The notes under the pieces: generated by a model
What the model saw: only the letters and a program-made list of their open reading frames with translations
Told to the model about the DNA's origin: nothing
Databases searched by the model: none
Shown here: in pieces, positions 12,901 to 26,082 of the stretch
Numbering within the stretch: position 1 is the stretch's first letter
How the letters are laid out: each line of letters starts with the position of its first letter
NCBI GenBank assembly: GCA_013400155.1
Contig: VXBM01000571.1
Location: forward strand, 62,001 to 126,000
Source: Helopsaltes ochotensis
Lineage: Eukaryota; Chordata; Aves; Passeriformes; Locustellidae
Length of the DNA: 64,000 nt
Direction of reading: 5' to 3'
Made by a program: the position numbers and the translations under genes

Positions 12901-15900
12901 GGCCAGAATGTCACTTCTTCTATGCTAACTTTTAAAATGCAAATCGGAAATTATAGTTTCTGTGTGACCAGTTTCTCAAGAACTGGAAAAATAAGACATA
13001 GTGAAAGAAGTAACTTGAATGCCTTAATTGGTACTGACGCTGCACGTATGCAGACTCAAATCCTCTTAACATTTAAATTGCAGTGCAGCTCCACTCTCAT
13101 CTAGTGATAGGTGGTTATTTTGAATACAGAAGTCACTGGTGATTATTGTCATGTCCTCTATGCCAAGATGATAAAAATGCCTATTCAGTCCCTACTACCA
13201 CTTCCAATGTTTACTCTACTGAGAAAATTTCAGATAACAGACGAAATTCAGGGAACACTGACACAAAAAAAACCCATTCCTTGTTTTAAATTGTTCATCA
13301 TATTACTTACCTTTTGCTTTTTTGCCTTTCCAAACTTTAACTTGCTCATATTTCCAGTCCTTCTACATACAGACTGTCTTACACAAATATACTTTGTGCT
13401 GTGTACCTGGCCCTGTGAAGGGAAGATGGTGTTTTTTATTAAATCACTACTCACTAAATTTATACTGTAAGGAAAATGATCTGGTTTGAAATTTTCTAGA
13501 AGTACGCTTCTGTGTGTAATGTTTTTCCAGATTCCTGGTAACCAAAGCAACAAAAAAAGATACTTTGTCACATTGCTACCAAATAACAGATTTCTGCTCA
13601 AGTGAAGCAAAAGCTTCTTGTGGTTACTAATCTTTGGGTCCCAAATGCCACAGAAGTCACATACATACCACAGAGTTTCCTGGTACTCTGCCACAGCGAT
13701 CTCAGGTTTTCAGATTTTAGGGCCCTGCTTTACAATAAGGGATTGTTCAGGGTTACTCCCTCAGCTGTTTCAGAAGAAAGAATTATATGAAGAATTCATC
13801 TAAGCTAGGAATGGCAATTTACTCCATCTTCAAAGATACGGATTCCAGTAGTATTTAATTTTCAGAAACAGGAAATTTTTTTGGTAGGAAATTCTAGTAT
13901 TTTTTAACTTCTGTTATTCTCTAGAAATATTTTTTTTTAATATGAATTTCTTGGAGAAGACATATTTTGAATTGGTGCCTGTTAGACATTTCTGGTGACA
14001 CAACTTTTTTGACAGTTTAGCAACCAGATAAATAGAAATTTTTTTTTTTTTTAAATTCTCTTTAAAGTTTTTAACGTATGTTGGAAAACTATCTACCATC
14101 TGGTAAAACCCACCTGAGCAGAAGGCATATTTCCGTTTTTGTTCTTCTTTCATGCAGCTGCTTTGTTTTGTCTTAAGTGTCTTCATTTGTTTTTGAAGAT
14201 GAGACAGACTATTTTGATCTGCTCCTTAATGGACATTTGATTGTCAGTGAAGTGATCAAATTCCAGGTGTGGCAGATCGGGAATCTGATGATTACTTCAG
14301 CTGCACATCTTCCCTTCCTCTCCCGTAATTCTGCAAAGCCCACTAGATTAAGCAGCCTGGGATGTTACCCACAGCTTGTCCCTGCCATGAGAAAGATTAA
14401 GTATCAGGCAGAGTGTTACCAAGTTAGATTAACAAATAAATGAAATACAGATTGAAGAGTAGCATAAAATTGTCTCTATAAATGAAAGGCTTAGGCCCAG
14501 TCATTCCCTGTTATCTAAGGTGTGTAGTCATCTCAGCATTTCAGGTGTTTCTTAAAGCCTGATGCAACTGGGAGTGCTGCAGATCTGGCTTCTGCCAAAA
14601 CAGCCTCTGAAATCCAGCCAAGAGGAGAAAGAAGGATGTGCTTTAACTAGATGAGCTAACCAGGCGGGTTTTGGTAGCAGCCAAGAGCAGACTGCAAAGG
14701 TTACTCCCTAATTATTTGAAGATCTCACAGACACCTCTTACCTCAAGCAGTTGATTGTAGTATACTCATTTTATATTCACGTGAATGTGCTATGTGTGTT
14801 GGCATTATTTGTCTTTTACAAGTGTGGTGAAGACTAATTTGTTTAAGAAATCCTTTGTAAACTGGGGGGATTCTGTAGGTTGTCTGATCCTGTAAAACAG
14901 GCAGCCGGAATGCCAAGATCCAGAACTTTATCTTTACACCTCTAATGAAGACATCATGTCATCAATAAACACCTGTCACTCTCTTCTTGTTCACTCCTCT
15001 CTTGTTCCTTTAATTTTTGCTCATTTTTAGACCTTGTGGAGTTTGTAAAAAAACACTGCTGCTATTCACCCATAGGAAAGGCATCAATAAAAGCAGACTT
15101 GCCTCAAAGACACAGGGGAACCTTGAGCCACCAAAGATGCAGTGAGAAATCATGTCACCTTGTCCTTTTATGAGAAACTGCAGGACATGAAGGACATGTG
15201 GAGGATTATTTAAGTTTGAAAAGCTACTACTGTTCTTACCCACAGACAGTTCTTCCCATGCAATGGTGTAATGGCTTGGAGGAAGAGGTGAACTACTTAA
15301 GTATCTGTAGAAATGAACTGCTAGTAAACTCTTACCAGCAGTGTTTGCATTGGAGCCATCCTTGTCCAACCTTAGTTCAGATTCCTTGATTCCATCGGTG
15401 AATTGATGGCATAGAGTACATTCTTTCTCTTATCTACCTAGAGCCCAGCCATAGGCACTTCTCTGGTTTGATGTTACTATTCAGTAAAACAGAAGCCCTG
15501 CATGAAAATATAACAATAAATAAGGGAAGGTTTAATGGCAAAATGAAACAAATGAGCAACTTGCATTACCAAGATGTGCCATGTCTGGGTGAAGCCAGGT
15601 TTCAGAGGATTGCCAAGGGTATTGCAAAACCTCTTTGCTTTAATGGATTGAATGAAAAGACATTGATCTGAGACCAGAAAATTATTTAAAATCAAATATA
15701 GGCCATCTTGTACTTGAAAAGGAAAGGTCCCAGGAAAGATGCTGTAAACAATATTCCCTCTGTTTTTTGGACTGCCATTACACATTTTTAAGAAGGTAAA
15801 CAAAGTAGTATGACTATGACTCTGAACAAACTCTGGGAAAGCAAGTCTGAAGCTCAGATTTTCTATATATTATACTTGTCAGGTGGTGGCACTTGAAAGG

Positions 15901-18900
15901 GTAGAGCATCAATCAAGCACAAGACACATAGGGCTTGTGTCTTCATAAATGCTGGTTTAGAGAAGCATTGCTCCCAAATAGAGTTTTTTGGAGGTTACTA
16001 TCACGAATACGGCTGATAATACAAAAAAAAACACCTTATTTTCTGAAATAGTATTTAAAGATCTAATATGGGCATTTCTCCAAACCTTCACAACTGCAAC
16101 TTCATTGTTGTTGTTGTTTTTAGAATGTCATATTGAAGGCTCTGAGATACCAATAAAAACTCTGTGGCATAAGTAAGCAGCCAGAACTAGTTAGTGACCA
16201 GGGGGGAAAGTAGTTATTTTATGTCTTCTCTTTGTCCCCCTCATTCACCTGAAAGGGTAAGAGTATGGTTCCTGCTACATGCTGTGAGGAGGAGCATCTG
16301 AAGGAGTTTCTTACTTGGGAGCTTGGCTGTTCTATTTCCTCTTCCCTTGTGATCTCTGCATACCTGAGGTAATTGAGAGAGCATCTGCAGTCTGAATTAT
16401 GTCCTTCCTTAAGGGCTGCAGAGGAAGGTCAGACATTTTTTGAAGGTGTATGCAGTCAATTCCCAAAATACACCATCACTGCTTTAATCAGTGACAAAAT
16501 AGGCCTTGATTTGGCAACTGATAGTGGTTTTGCACTTATAAATGTAACTCATCTACCCCATAATACAAAAGGGAGAGCAAATAGTGAAAGTTAATCACAC
16601 GATTACACAATCACAGAAGTTATAACTATTTTTTACTTCTTTTTAACAAAGCATTGCTTTGCATGCCAACATTCTGTATTCTCTACAAATGTTAGCGATT
16701 CTACCATGTGACAGTATGACTAGTAATTTAAGTCCTGCAAATACTAATCTTTTTCAGAATTGCATCTGTGAATTACATCTTATATAAGTCCTTTCAGAAG
16801 AAATTAATACAAAGACTCTGTGGCTAAACATACTTAAGGCTACATAGCCAAGAATCAGAAGAATTTTCTCATATTGAACTCTAATCTCCTCTGTATTTCA
16901 ATTTTTCCAACAGTTTGTCCAAATAATATCACTTTTGAAGAAAAGTATTTTATGTGAGTAGAAAAGACCGATGAAAAGAACTACTAAATGATAGGTAATG
17001 GCAATATATCTGGTTCTAATGACCTCTGGTTATGCTGTGCTTACTTAGGGCAGAGAGAATTGAAAGGATTAGCTGGTATCTAAAAGTGCAGCCCAGAGCA
17101 GGATATGAATTATGCTGCCTACTGCCCAGCTCCTCATAATGATGATCACATCTAGTGGGAGAGATCTTGGGGTGCAAAACCTTCAAAGACAGTTATCAAA
17201 GCAGACACTAACGGGACTCCAAAAACAAGGGTACTAATCTTAGAATCCACTTCTTGAAGAAATACAATCATCAGCTATGCTTAAATTAGAAGAGAGTATT
17301 TATCACTCTTTTTATGATTACTTACTAATTTCATTGTAAGGCAATTAAATATTTGCTGGTTTATGAAGTTTTGCTGTGTACTAGCTTTAACCATTTGGAA
17401 TGCTGACAACTGGAAAAAATAGAGCTATTTTATTGCTATAATAAAGAAGATTATTTTAGTTTTGGAAGAGAAAAATATTAATTGAGAGATTCTTTCTCAC
17501 TATAAGTAAGAAGCATTGTTTGAAATTCACAGGAAAGATCATTAAGAGGAAACAAAGGGCAGAGAACAAAGACAAGCTCTGATTTATCACAAAGTTTAGA
17601 CCAGTTTTGGTGTTTCCAGGTAATCTATATTGAAATAACAGTTCCAAGTATTTAAAATGCCACTAACTACAGATGAGATTATGATGTAAGCAAATATCAC
17701 CTTCCATATCCATTTTCAAAAAACTAAAATTTAGCTTATGAAATAGAGTTTGAATTTTTGTTTACTAACAAATAAAAGATAAGTTAGATTTTGAATATGT
17801 TCATTTACTAGTTTATCTTCCCTCATTTAGACTGTTTCCTTGCCCATTTAAGCAGAAAGCTGTGCAAATGAGAAGTTGAGAGGTTTTTTGCTAAATATAG
17901 TGGTGTTAGTAGTAGTAGCTTCATGGATTGTGTTCTAATATCTAAGCCTGTGAGCTACACATTGTGGACATCTTAAAAGGTGTCATTCAATATCAGAAAA
18001 TTTTAATTTCTCAGAAGTTCAGGAGGAAATCAAAATTCCTCTTCAAATTAATAAGATGTATACATGCTTGCTATACGCAATATACACTTTTACCTTTTCT
18101 AGGCTAAATGGTTTCATAGATAACAGGAAGATGGAAAAAAATCTAAACCAACAGAATTCTTGTTTTATTTTACTTGGTTTGCAGATTTTTTTCTGCTTTT
18201 CCAACTGTTTTATAAATACATTTTTCCTGACTGGCAAATCACTCAAAAAATCTATTTCACCATAGCACGTTTTAACCTAACTATAAAACAGCCTTAGTCA
18301 TAAAGATGTAGAGTTTTGGCTGGATAGTTAACCTAAACAGACAGACAGAACACTGCATGAAAGTGTAAACCAGAAAGATATCAATCAGGATTTCTTGGGG
18401 CTTCATTCAGAACCCACCTCCTACATCACAGTAAGTTATAGTTACCTCTGAATGGGCAGTCAGTATACTTAGCATTTTCTCTGGCAGATCAGAGAATTCT
18501 AGATAAAATACAGATAATATTTAACCATCCTTTCAGAGGAAAAAAGAATACGCAGTTGTGTTCTGTCTGCACCTAAATACACTGGATGTAGGGTGGTAGA
18601 GACTTAATCAAAAATTGTGAATAGAGAATAATTAAATAATTAATGAAACTAGACTGAAAAAAAAGGCAGGAATAGGAACCTAACTACATAGAAATATGTA
18701 GTCAGACCTTTGGGTCAGACCTATGGTAGGTGTATGTTGGCATAAAGCCAACAGGAGTTTACATTTAATCTCTAGCTCTTCATTAGTCAGTGGCAAGGCA
18801 GTTAGCACATTTAAAAGGAACTAAACTTGAGAGATGTATTTTATGGGAAAGCTCATCAATTCCTATTGATGAAAAACTATTCAAGAGTTTGCATAGAAAA

Positions 18901-20721
18901 TAATATTTTTAAATGGCCTTCACAAAATGCAATCCTGTTGCAGTTACAACACATCTACCCTTCAAACTGTGGAAGAGCTCTACCCTGCAGCAGTGCCAAA
19001 GACAAGCACACACCTTCATGTTGCTACTTGTAGAAGAAGCTAATTGCAAAGCATCCTGCAATCCTCACTGTGACTAATTCATTAACTGTAAAGGACAAAA
19101 AAAAGATTTACTAACTCCAACAAGCTTTCATATTCATGTTGGATGGAAGAAGCAGATTGAAGTCTCAAAGGGTGATCCAAGGCAGTTGGTCATAGGTGAG
19201 GAAATTATCAATTACTCTAGGCTTAAATCTACAAACAAGTTTAGTGCTGTCATTCTCATTTAAATCCTGCAAAGTTAGCTTGTAGCTTAAGAAGTGTGGA
19301 AAGACACAGACATCATTTGTCTGATGACTTCTGCCTAAAGCAAATGTGCTGAGACAGTGCATGTTTTGGAAGGTGGTGCTGTATAGCAGGAAGACCTGAC
19401 CTCTCCTACCTCTCAAGCCAGGTAGACTTCTGAGGCAGAGGCTGTAGAGTCAGACATGGAGGGACTTGGGAAGCTCTGGTCCTTGCTTTCCCTTTAACTG
19501 CAGTGGGCAGGATTTGGACAGGGTTTAGACCCCAGTAAAAAGTAACATTCTAGTGCATACAAAGTTCTTTCTTGAAATTGTGGTCACTAAAGCCTTTAGC
19601 ATTGTCTGTGCACATGGACCATGAAGAATGCCCTGGTGACACCAAGCAAGGGTCTTGGAACTGTTGCTATTTACTTCAAAAGTCAGTTTGCACCAGCAAA
19701 CCAGTGCAGCCTCTGGCACTCCTACCCATTCAAATATTATGTTCAAAAACTAACAGCTTTACTAGACTCATTAACATTTTCATAAGGCTCCTGAAAACAT
19801 CAAATTAATTTTACATATTTGTTAAATTCTATGATGTGTAACATTCTTTAATCTGGATTTGATATTATAAACTCTTTCAATAATTATATGCCTTCAATTT
19901 TGCAGAAATTTTTCACTTAGTGAAAACCAAAACTGTAGATGCAGCATGATATTTTCAAATATCATGAAGATTTGAATATGCCTGCAGATTTCACAGAATG
20001 AACAAAAGTCAAGTTACAGAAAAAAAAACCAAGTCCAAGTAAAAATATTTGCCTATATGAAACAGTCATGGAAGCTGTTCAGAATTTTATTGCCATTTGT
20101 TTGAAGTTATTCCTTTATATCAGCTGCCAGCCCGGTAGTATGAGCCAAGTAAAAAACTGGGTAGAAGTTTGGATACCTGTCATTCTGTCAGGGCCTTACG
20201 TAGGCCTAGTATAAAATACTAGGCATGATGCCAGTAGCTCTGTAGTGGGTACCAGGAATTCAAAAAATCACTGATGCAACCCCTGTAAATAATGGGTTTG
20301 TTTACAAACTCCATGCCTGAAGGTATGCGAGGCCACAGATATTTTACCTCTGTTTCTGGAATTTTTGCAGCATGTTAGGACCAACTCTGGTAACTAAAAA
20401 GTAGCGAGAGCCTTTTCACAGACTTCGGTGAAAAATGGATGAGGCCTGAAGTAAGGCAAACAACTGCCTGCTAGTGAATATGCCTACAAGCAAAATGAGG
20501 AATGGCTCATTCATTTTCCCAAGCTCAGAAAAGACATTTACAAGAGACTTTCAGGTGGGAGGATGGACCTATCTTGAAATCCTGAATTAAAACAGTTCCA
20601 GGCAATTTGTTTTTCCTTCTTCTCGCCAAGATGCTGCTTGAATAAAACAGAGGTAAAAATACCCACTCATGTAGGTGCTATTCAGAGAGGTGTTCTTTAT
20701 GAAAACAGATTGACAAGAGAA
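9966..20721. other. Non-coding stretch, no gene recognised
   Basis: About 10.8 kb of AT-rich, repeat-poor sequence. Open frames up to 148 codons (13248-13694, - strand) show no recognisable domains and no supporting splice structure. A T-run lies at 14039-14052. It is probably intergenic DNA upstream of METAP2 and may include regulatory elements that cannot be identified without cross-species alignment. Confidence 0.5.
14039..14052. repeat. Poly(T) tract
   Basis: Fourteen consecutive T bases in AT-rich DNA. There is no adjacent retroelement body to explain it. Confidence 0.85.
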
Positions 20722-20880
20722 GCTGTGGATGTCCCACTCCTGGAAGTGTCCAACACCGGGCTGGATGGGGCCCTGAGTAACCTGGTCTAGCGGAAGGTGT
20801 CCCTGCCCATGGCAGGAGGGTTGGAACTCAATGATTTTTAAGGTTCCTTCTGACCCAAACAATTTTCTGATTCTATGATA
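20722..20880 (+). mobile_element. CR1 LINE 3' end
   Basis: This is a near-consensus CR1 tail: GGCTGGATGGGGCCCTGAGT, then AACCTGGTCTAG, GGTGTCCCTGCCCATGGCAG, GGTTGGAACT, TTTTTAAGGTTCCTTCTGAC and a terminal GATTCTATGAT. Only the 3' UTR remains, which is the usual outcome of 5'-truncated CR1 insertion in birds. The orientation is +. Confidence 0.9.
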
Positions 20881-20950
20881 TGTTAAAGAAATACAAGCAT
20901 CATGTTCCCTGCAATTAAGATACCTCAGAGAGAACAGATTATGTGAAATC

Positions 20951-20990
20951 GGAAAAAAAGAAAAAAAAAGAAAAAAAAGAAAAACAAAGT
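20951..20990. repeat. A-rich low-complexity tract
   Basis: Repeated A7-A9 blocks separated by single G bases, about 70 bases after the CR1 end. It is simple sequence that on the minus strand creates a spurious Phe-rich open frame. Confidence 0.85.
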
Positions 20991-23900
20991 TAAGAACAAC
21001 AGCAAGAAAAGTAAAGCAATAAATATTACCTGTGCTATACCTGGCTGGGATTGCCTGCCATCCCAAGGTCATTTCCATTCTCTGACTATTCATTTTTATT
21101 AGTCACCAGACCTCCTTCCTGATTAAGCATCACTGTTACACTGTTGCTGTAAACAAGCTGAAATACGAAACCTGTTTTTCCTGGTGTGTTTCAATGAAGC
21201 CAACACAATCCAAGAAGCTCTCTTTGATCTATGAGTCCTTAATTAAAGAGCTACTTTGCATATCTGCTCCTTCCTCTGACTTTTCTCATGGTACAGGCCT
21301 GTGAGGCAGGTATAAATTTTTATCCCCGTGATACAGACTAGAGTTGGGTTTAATTCTTGGTTTAGTAATTCAAATTAAAAATGAACTGGTGTTAAATGCT
21401 GTGATATTAATGCCATTTCCAATTACTAATAAATTCCTAGGAGTTCTAGAACACTTCAAAATCTATTGTAAAATTTAAAGGAAGAAAAAAATAAGGTCAA
21501 ATAGCATGTAGATATCATGCATGTATGAGCCCCCAGCTGGTCATTTCAGGAACATTTTTATGTCTCTATATTGAATATTTATTAAGAATAACATGGATGC
21601 TGATAACATTATCCAGAAGAAAAATGCTGATGTTCAATTTACAAGGTCTGGTGGGCCTGAATCTTCAGAGGAAATCACCTGTGTGCTTGCTTTTCCACAA
21701 GAAGGGATCTGTTCTTAAAGCTGCATTTGAAATTAACACAGAGGATATAGAAAATACCAGTGTTCACCCTGCAGTTTAACAACGGACTCCTTTAGATAGG
21801 AGACCCACCCTCAAAATGAAAAAAGCTGTATAGAAGGATAAGCATCTAAACAAATCCTTGCAATTGTTTTAACAAAATAGCATAACACAAACCTGGGAGA
21901 ATGAAAAACAGAACCAAGATGAAAATACAAAACCATGAGCAACACTTTTTAAATTACTTTTCTTAAAACAAGCATCTACTAAGATCTCAAAAAGACAATT
22001 GTAGTCTTAATTTCTATCTTGATTAGAATTATCAGAATTATGATTGAACAATACATAGAACAAATAGCATTTCATCAGCTCTTTTTATGACCTATATGAT
22101 GCATTGTGCCTCACTGCATTGTGAGGCACTAAGAAGTGGTGAAGGAGACCAGAGTGTGCCTGCAATCTGTCTCCATGAAATATCCATCTGCAGCTCATGT
22201 CATGTATTCCAGGCACCCAGAAGGCTAGCTCCCAATTGCCTGCTGGTCTCCCTTGTATATTTAAATTTTCTAGTAAGCCAAAGTGCATTCTGTCCTCACA
22301 ACAAATGGGAAGTTCAATTTTCAAAGCGATTTCCATCTAGCTTAGAAATTTAGATAATACGGTGCTTTGGGGCTGCTTGAAAAAATGGTGGCATTTGACT
22401 CATAGAAGGGACTTGTAAAGAGGACAAGGTCCTTCCCCTCCATGTTTCTTCACCTCCACCTGACTTGCACACAAGATAGAAGTGGTGGTTTTCCTCTTCC
22501 CTAATCAATATCCTCCAATGCCAAACTCTCCATGGACTATTCACCCATCTGAGCAAAATTCTGGCCATCAAAGACTGTGCCCAGTTTTATGTTTTTGAGT
22601 GAAGAGGGTACATGAAAAACAACCAACTAAAATAAACCCAGCTCATTGCTAGGCACCCAGCTACAATATGACCCCAGGCTGCAGAAGAAAAGTTAGGTTG
22701 CACAACATATCACCTCTTTCATGTCCATTATTGTTCACATTGTTCATATCCTTGTACAGATTCATGCTCTCTGCACTAATTTACAGCTTCAAGGAAGTGT
22801 TCATAGTGCACCTCCCTGCCTGCTAGGAAGGCAAATGCTGCCATGTCCAAAAGGGGTGCAAGTTCCAGCTATAATGAGACCTGGATAAGGGCTAAATATG
22901 CTGGTATAGAAAACCCCCCTTGGAAGTTTGCAGAGATTTGGCAAACAGCAAGATGTTCAGAGGACAGCTAAAATGAGTCAAGGAGTTATTCTCTAGTGTT
23001 ATGGCTTGTTACATGCCTCTGCAGAGAACACAGGGACTAACTCTTTATCAGCTCTGTGTCCTCAGTATTGGATCCAGGTGCATATGGATAAGTGAAGCAA
23101 CTAACCCAGTCATGTCCTTCCTTGAACAAACAGGTTGGGAGGAATGGAAGATGAGCACAGCTCTCAGTACAAAATCCACCCTCTTGACTAAGCATAACCT
23201 GCTGATCTCCCAGCTCCCCCCAACAGTATCAGCCTTAAGTGGCAGATTTCTGTTCTGTTTCATCAATGACCTTTCCTTAAGACCTCTCTACAGGGAATGA
23301 TATGATTTTTGCAATCCTTTAAATTGTGTTAAATCCTAAGGAGCTTTTCAAACATTGACAGTAAATATTATTAAATGCATTAGTCTCAGATAGAAAGGGA
23401 TCTAGAAAGATGTCCAAGATCATGTAAGTTGCCTGTGGTTAAGCTGGCACCAGAAATGACCACACCACCTACACACGTACATAGCAGAGATCCTTTGACT
23501 GTAAGGAGCAGTCAGCTTTGAAAGTCTATCCAATTTTTTTACTTCATCTTCACCATCTTATATTCCATATACCTGTTGTGCAGCTCTTCATTGCTACTGC
23601 TTACTTCATTCTTCTGAGAAAGAACAGTAATGTAAATATTTTTAAATTTCTTTAGCTAACAGCCGATTTTATATCTATTTCAGTACCATGACTGATCTTG
23701 AGAAGGAAGCAGAGAGAGTTTGAGGCTGGCCAAACAAACCCAAACCTAGGAGGCATTTATTTAGTCCTGCCTTTGGCTGACATTTTTTTCAGTCAGGCAC
23801 TCTGTGCATGTTCTACATGTATATATGAGCACATGCCTCCAGTACTTCTATCTGTTAGTCCTGAAGCAGTTACAAAAATGTGCAGATCATCACGGTAGCA

Positions 23901-26064
23901 TTAGGGAAACAAAACCATTAATGGAAAAAATCAGCACAGAAGCTGGTCAATTTTGAGGTAAGCTAATTAGGTAAAACATCAGCTGATAAAAATCAAAGTA
24001 ATGTTATTTCTTCAAGCCAATTTTTCTTGCTGTTCCAATTCTGCCATAAAATATTGCTCAGTATAAACTTTTTTGCTGACCAGGCTAAGCATAAATATTT
24101 AAGAACACTAAGCCAACTCTCATGGCACTAACACAGGAATCTGGTGACAGCATCAGCATATAGCAGTATCAGAAGCAGCATTTTACTTCCAACCTGATGG
24201 GCCAACAGGGTCTGCAAATCCTTGCAAACATACTCACGTCCTATGAAAGGGAACACTTTGCTTGTAGGGAGATCTCATGATCTATTTGTGCCATAAAAGT
24301 TATCTTCAACTAGATGATTAAATCAGCTGATTTCAGGGCTTTCGGGAATGTGGCAATATGGAAGACCCCAAAGCAGTTGCATCACAGAAAGTCTCAGGTA
24401 TTCTCAGTGTTTGGATGAGCTCTGTGCACTTCTTATGACAATGACAGGCCAGGATCCAGAATCCATGAGGGTAAATGACAGATACATTTCAGAGAGTTCT
24501 CTAAAACAGGTGATTCTAAGACATGCTATGTCTCAGAGGTGAGAAGACAACAGCACTGATTTAAATAATCAGAAAATATAATGTTTCCTGTGCAAGCCCC
24601 AAACAATAAGCTTTTTTGTTGCTCCTCTTTTTCTTGGCTTTGCAAACACATTACACAGCAATTGGAAGGTGACGTACAGAGGCCAGCCAAAAAATGCAAA
24701 CTCCATGTTTGCTGCAGCATCAATTCTTTTGGACTTTGGGCTACTCAGGTTCCCAAGGAGTCAAGATAACAACCCATTCCATGAGGAATAATATGCCAGT
24801 GTGCTACACTATACAACACATTGTAGCATATACTCTTCACACATGGAAACCTGCTTGATTTTATACAGCCACTTACTACTAAACCTATTATTATTAATTA
24901 TGATTTTCCATGTAAGATTAAATCTGAATATGCTTATAATTTTGCCAGTGTACAAGAAATGTCAGTTAAATAGTAAGATATAACAGGAGAAATTCAGAAA
25001 ATCTGCTGCAGATACAAAATTATACAAGTTAACTTTAATAACTTGTAAGAATTAATACTTAAAATTACTTACCAGCAAAGCTTTTTTTTCATTTAAACCT
25101 AGCCTGCTTTATAAATATCAATGTTTCTTCCTTGGAGAATTGATCAGGCAGAGTAAATCTTAACTATCCTGATACCTCCTTCATTCCTTGATACTATTTA
25201 AGCACTCTAGTTAGTAATCAGAGAATGGCTGATGTATTTGGAAGCTACCGTACATTTTAAACACTTGGCCAGTTCTGTATGGGGATCCTCCAGGGTGTTA
25301 AGGCTATCTTGTACTATTATAAAAGCTTAAATATAAGCATCAGGAAGAAGTCTAGAGCCTGTCCTGTAAGACAACTGTGGCTGCAGCTGCACTATGGCAG
25401 GTATATTTTCCTTAGTAAATTATTTAGAGACGAGAACTTAGTGGGTAAGACTTGTTGATACAAGAAATCCATGACGTGCTGCTGGGAATTCCCTTTACCA
25501 AATTAAGAAAACAAACCTGTGATGACAGACCAAGCAAATGGGAGCTCCCAAGAGACAGGAAAAGGTATAGACAGGTTAGTGGAAGCTGGTTGTCTTGACC
25601 CTTTAGGTGTTCATCTGTGATTAAGAAAACTCCAACAGCTGCCAGACTATACAGTGCACTGGCAGATGCACTGGCAGAGTGCTGAAAGGAAGTGTGCACA
25701 ATCTTGAGATCGCTGACATAGATGAGTAAGAGGCTGCCTGTGAGCACAAGAGCTAAGGGTGGAATCAATACTCTTGCAAAATTAAAAGCTCAGAGACACC
25801 AAGAGCATGCAACTCTACACCAGAGCATTTCAGAAATTATTTGTTACAGGCAGAAGGAAGTGGATGCCACATTTTCAGAAAACAACAGAAGAGATGATAT
25901 CATTTCATTCAGTGCCCATTTATTTGGCTATGGAGCTGGTCCTCCATGTTAGGATGCTGGATGTCTCTGCAGCACTTTTAACCTTCACCAGCCAAGGAAT
26001 GTCAGTTTTGCAGCCCCAGTGGCACCTGACCATGGCCAGCATTAGGAAGAAAAAGAACAAATGC

Positions 26065-26082
26065 TTTTTTTTTTTTTTTTTT
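26065..26082. repeat. Poly(T) tract
   Basis: Eighteen consecutive T bases. It explains the Phe/Lys runs in open frames on both strands here, which are therefore not real proteins. Confidence 0.9.

Noticed and set aside
13248..13694. 148-codon minus-strand open frame
   Set aside because: No recognisable motif, poor initiation context and no splice support; the length is possible by chance in this much DNA.
20587..21093. 168-codon minus-strand open frame
   Set aside because: It crosses a CR1 3' end in antisense and an A-rich tract, which produce the Phe-rich stretch; no domain is visible.
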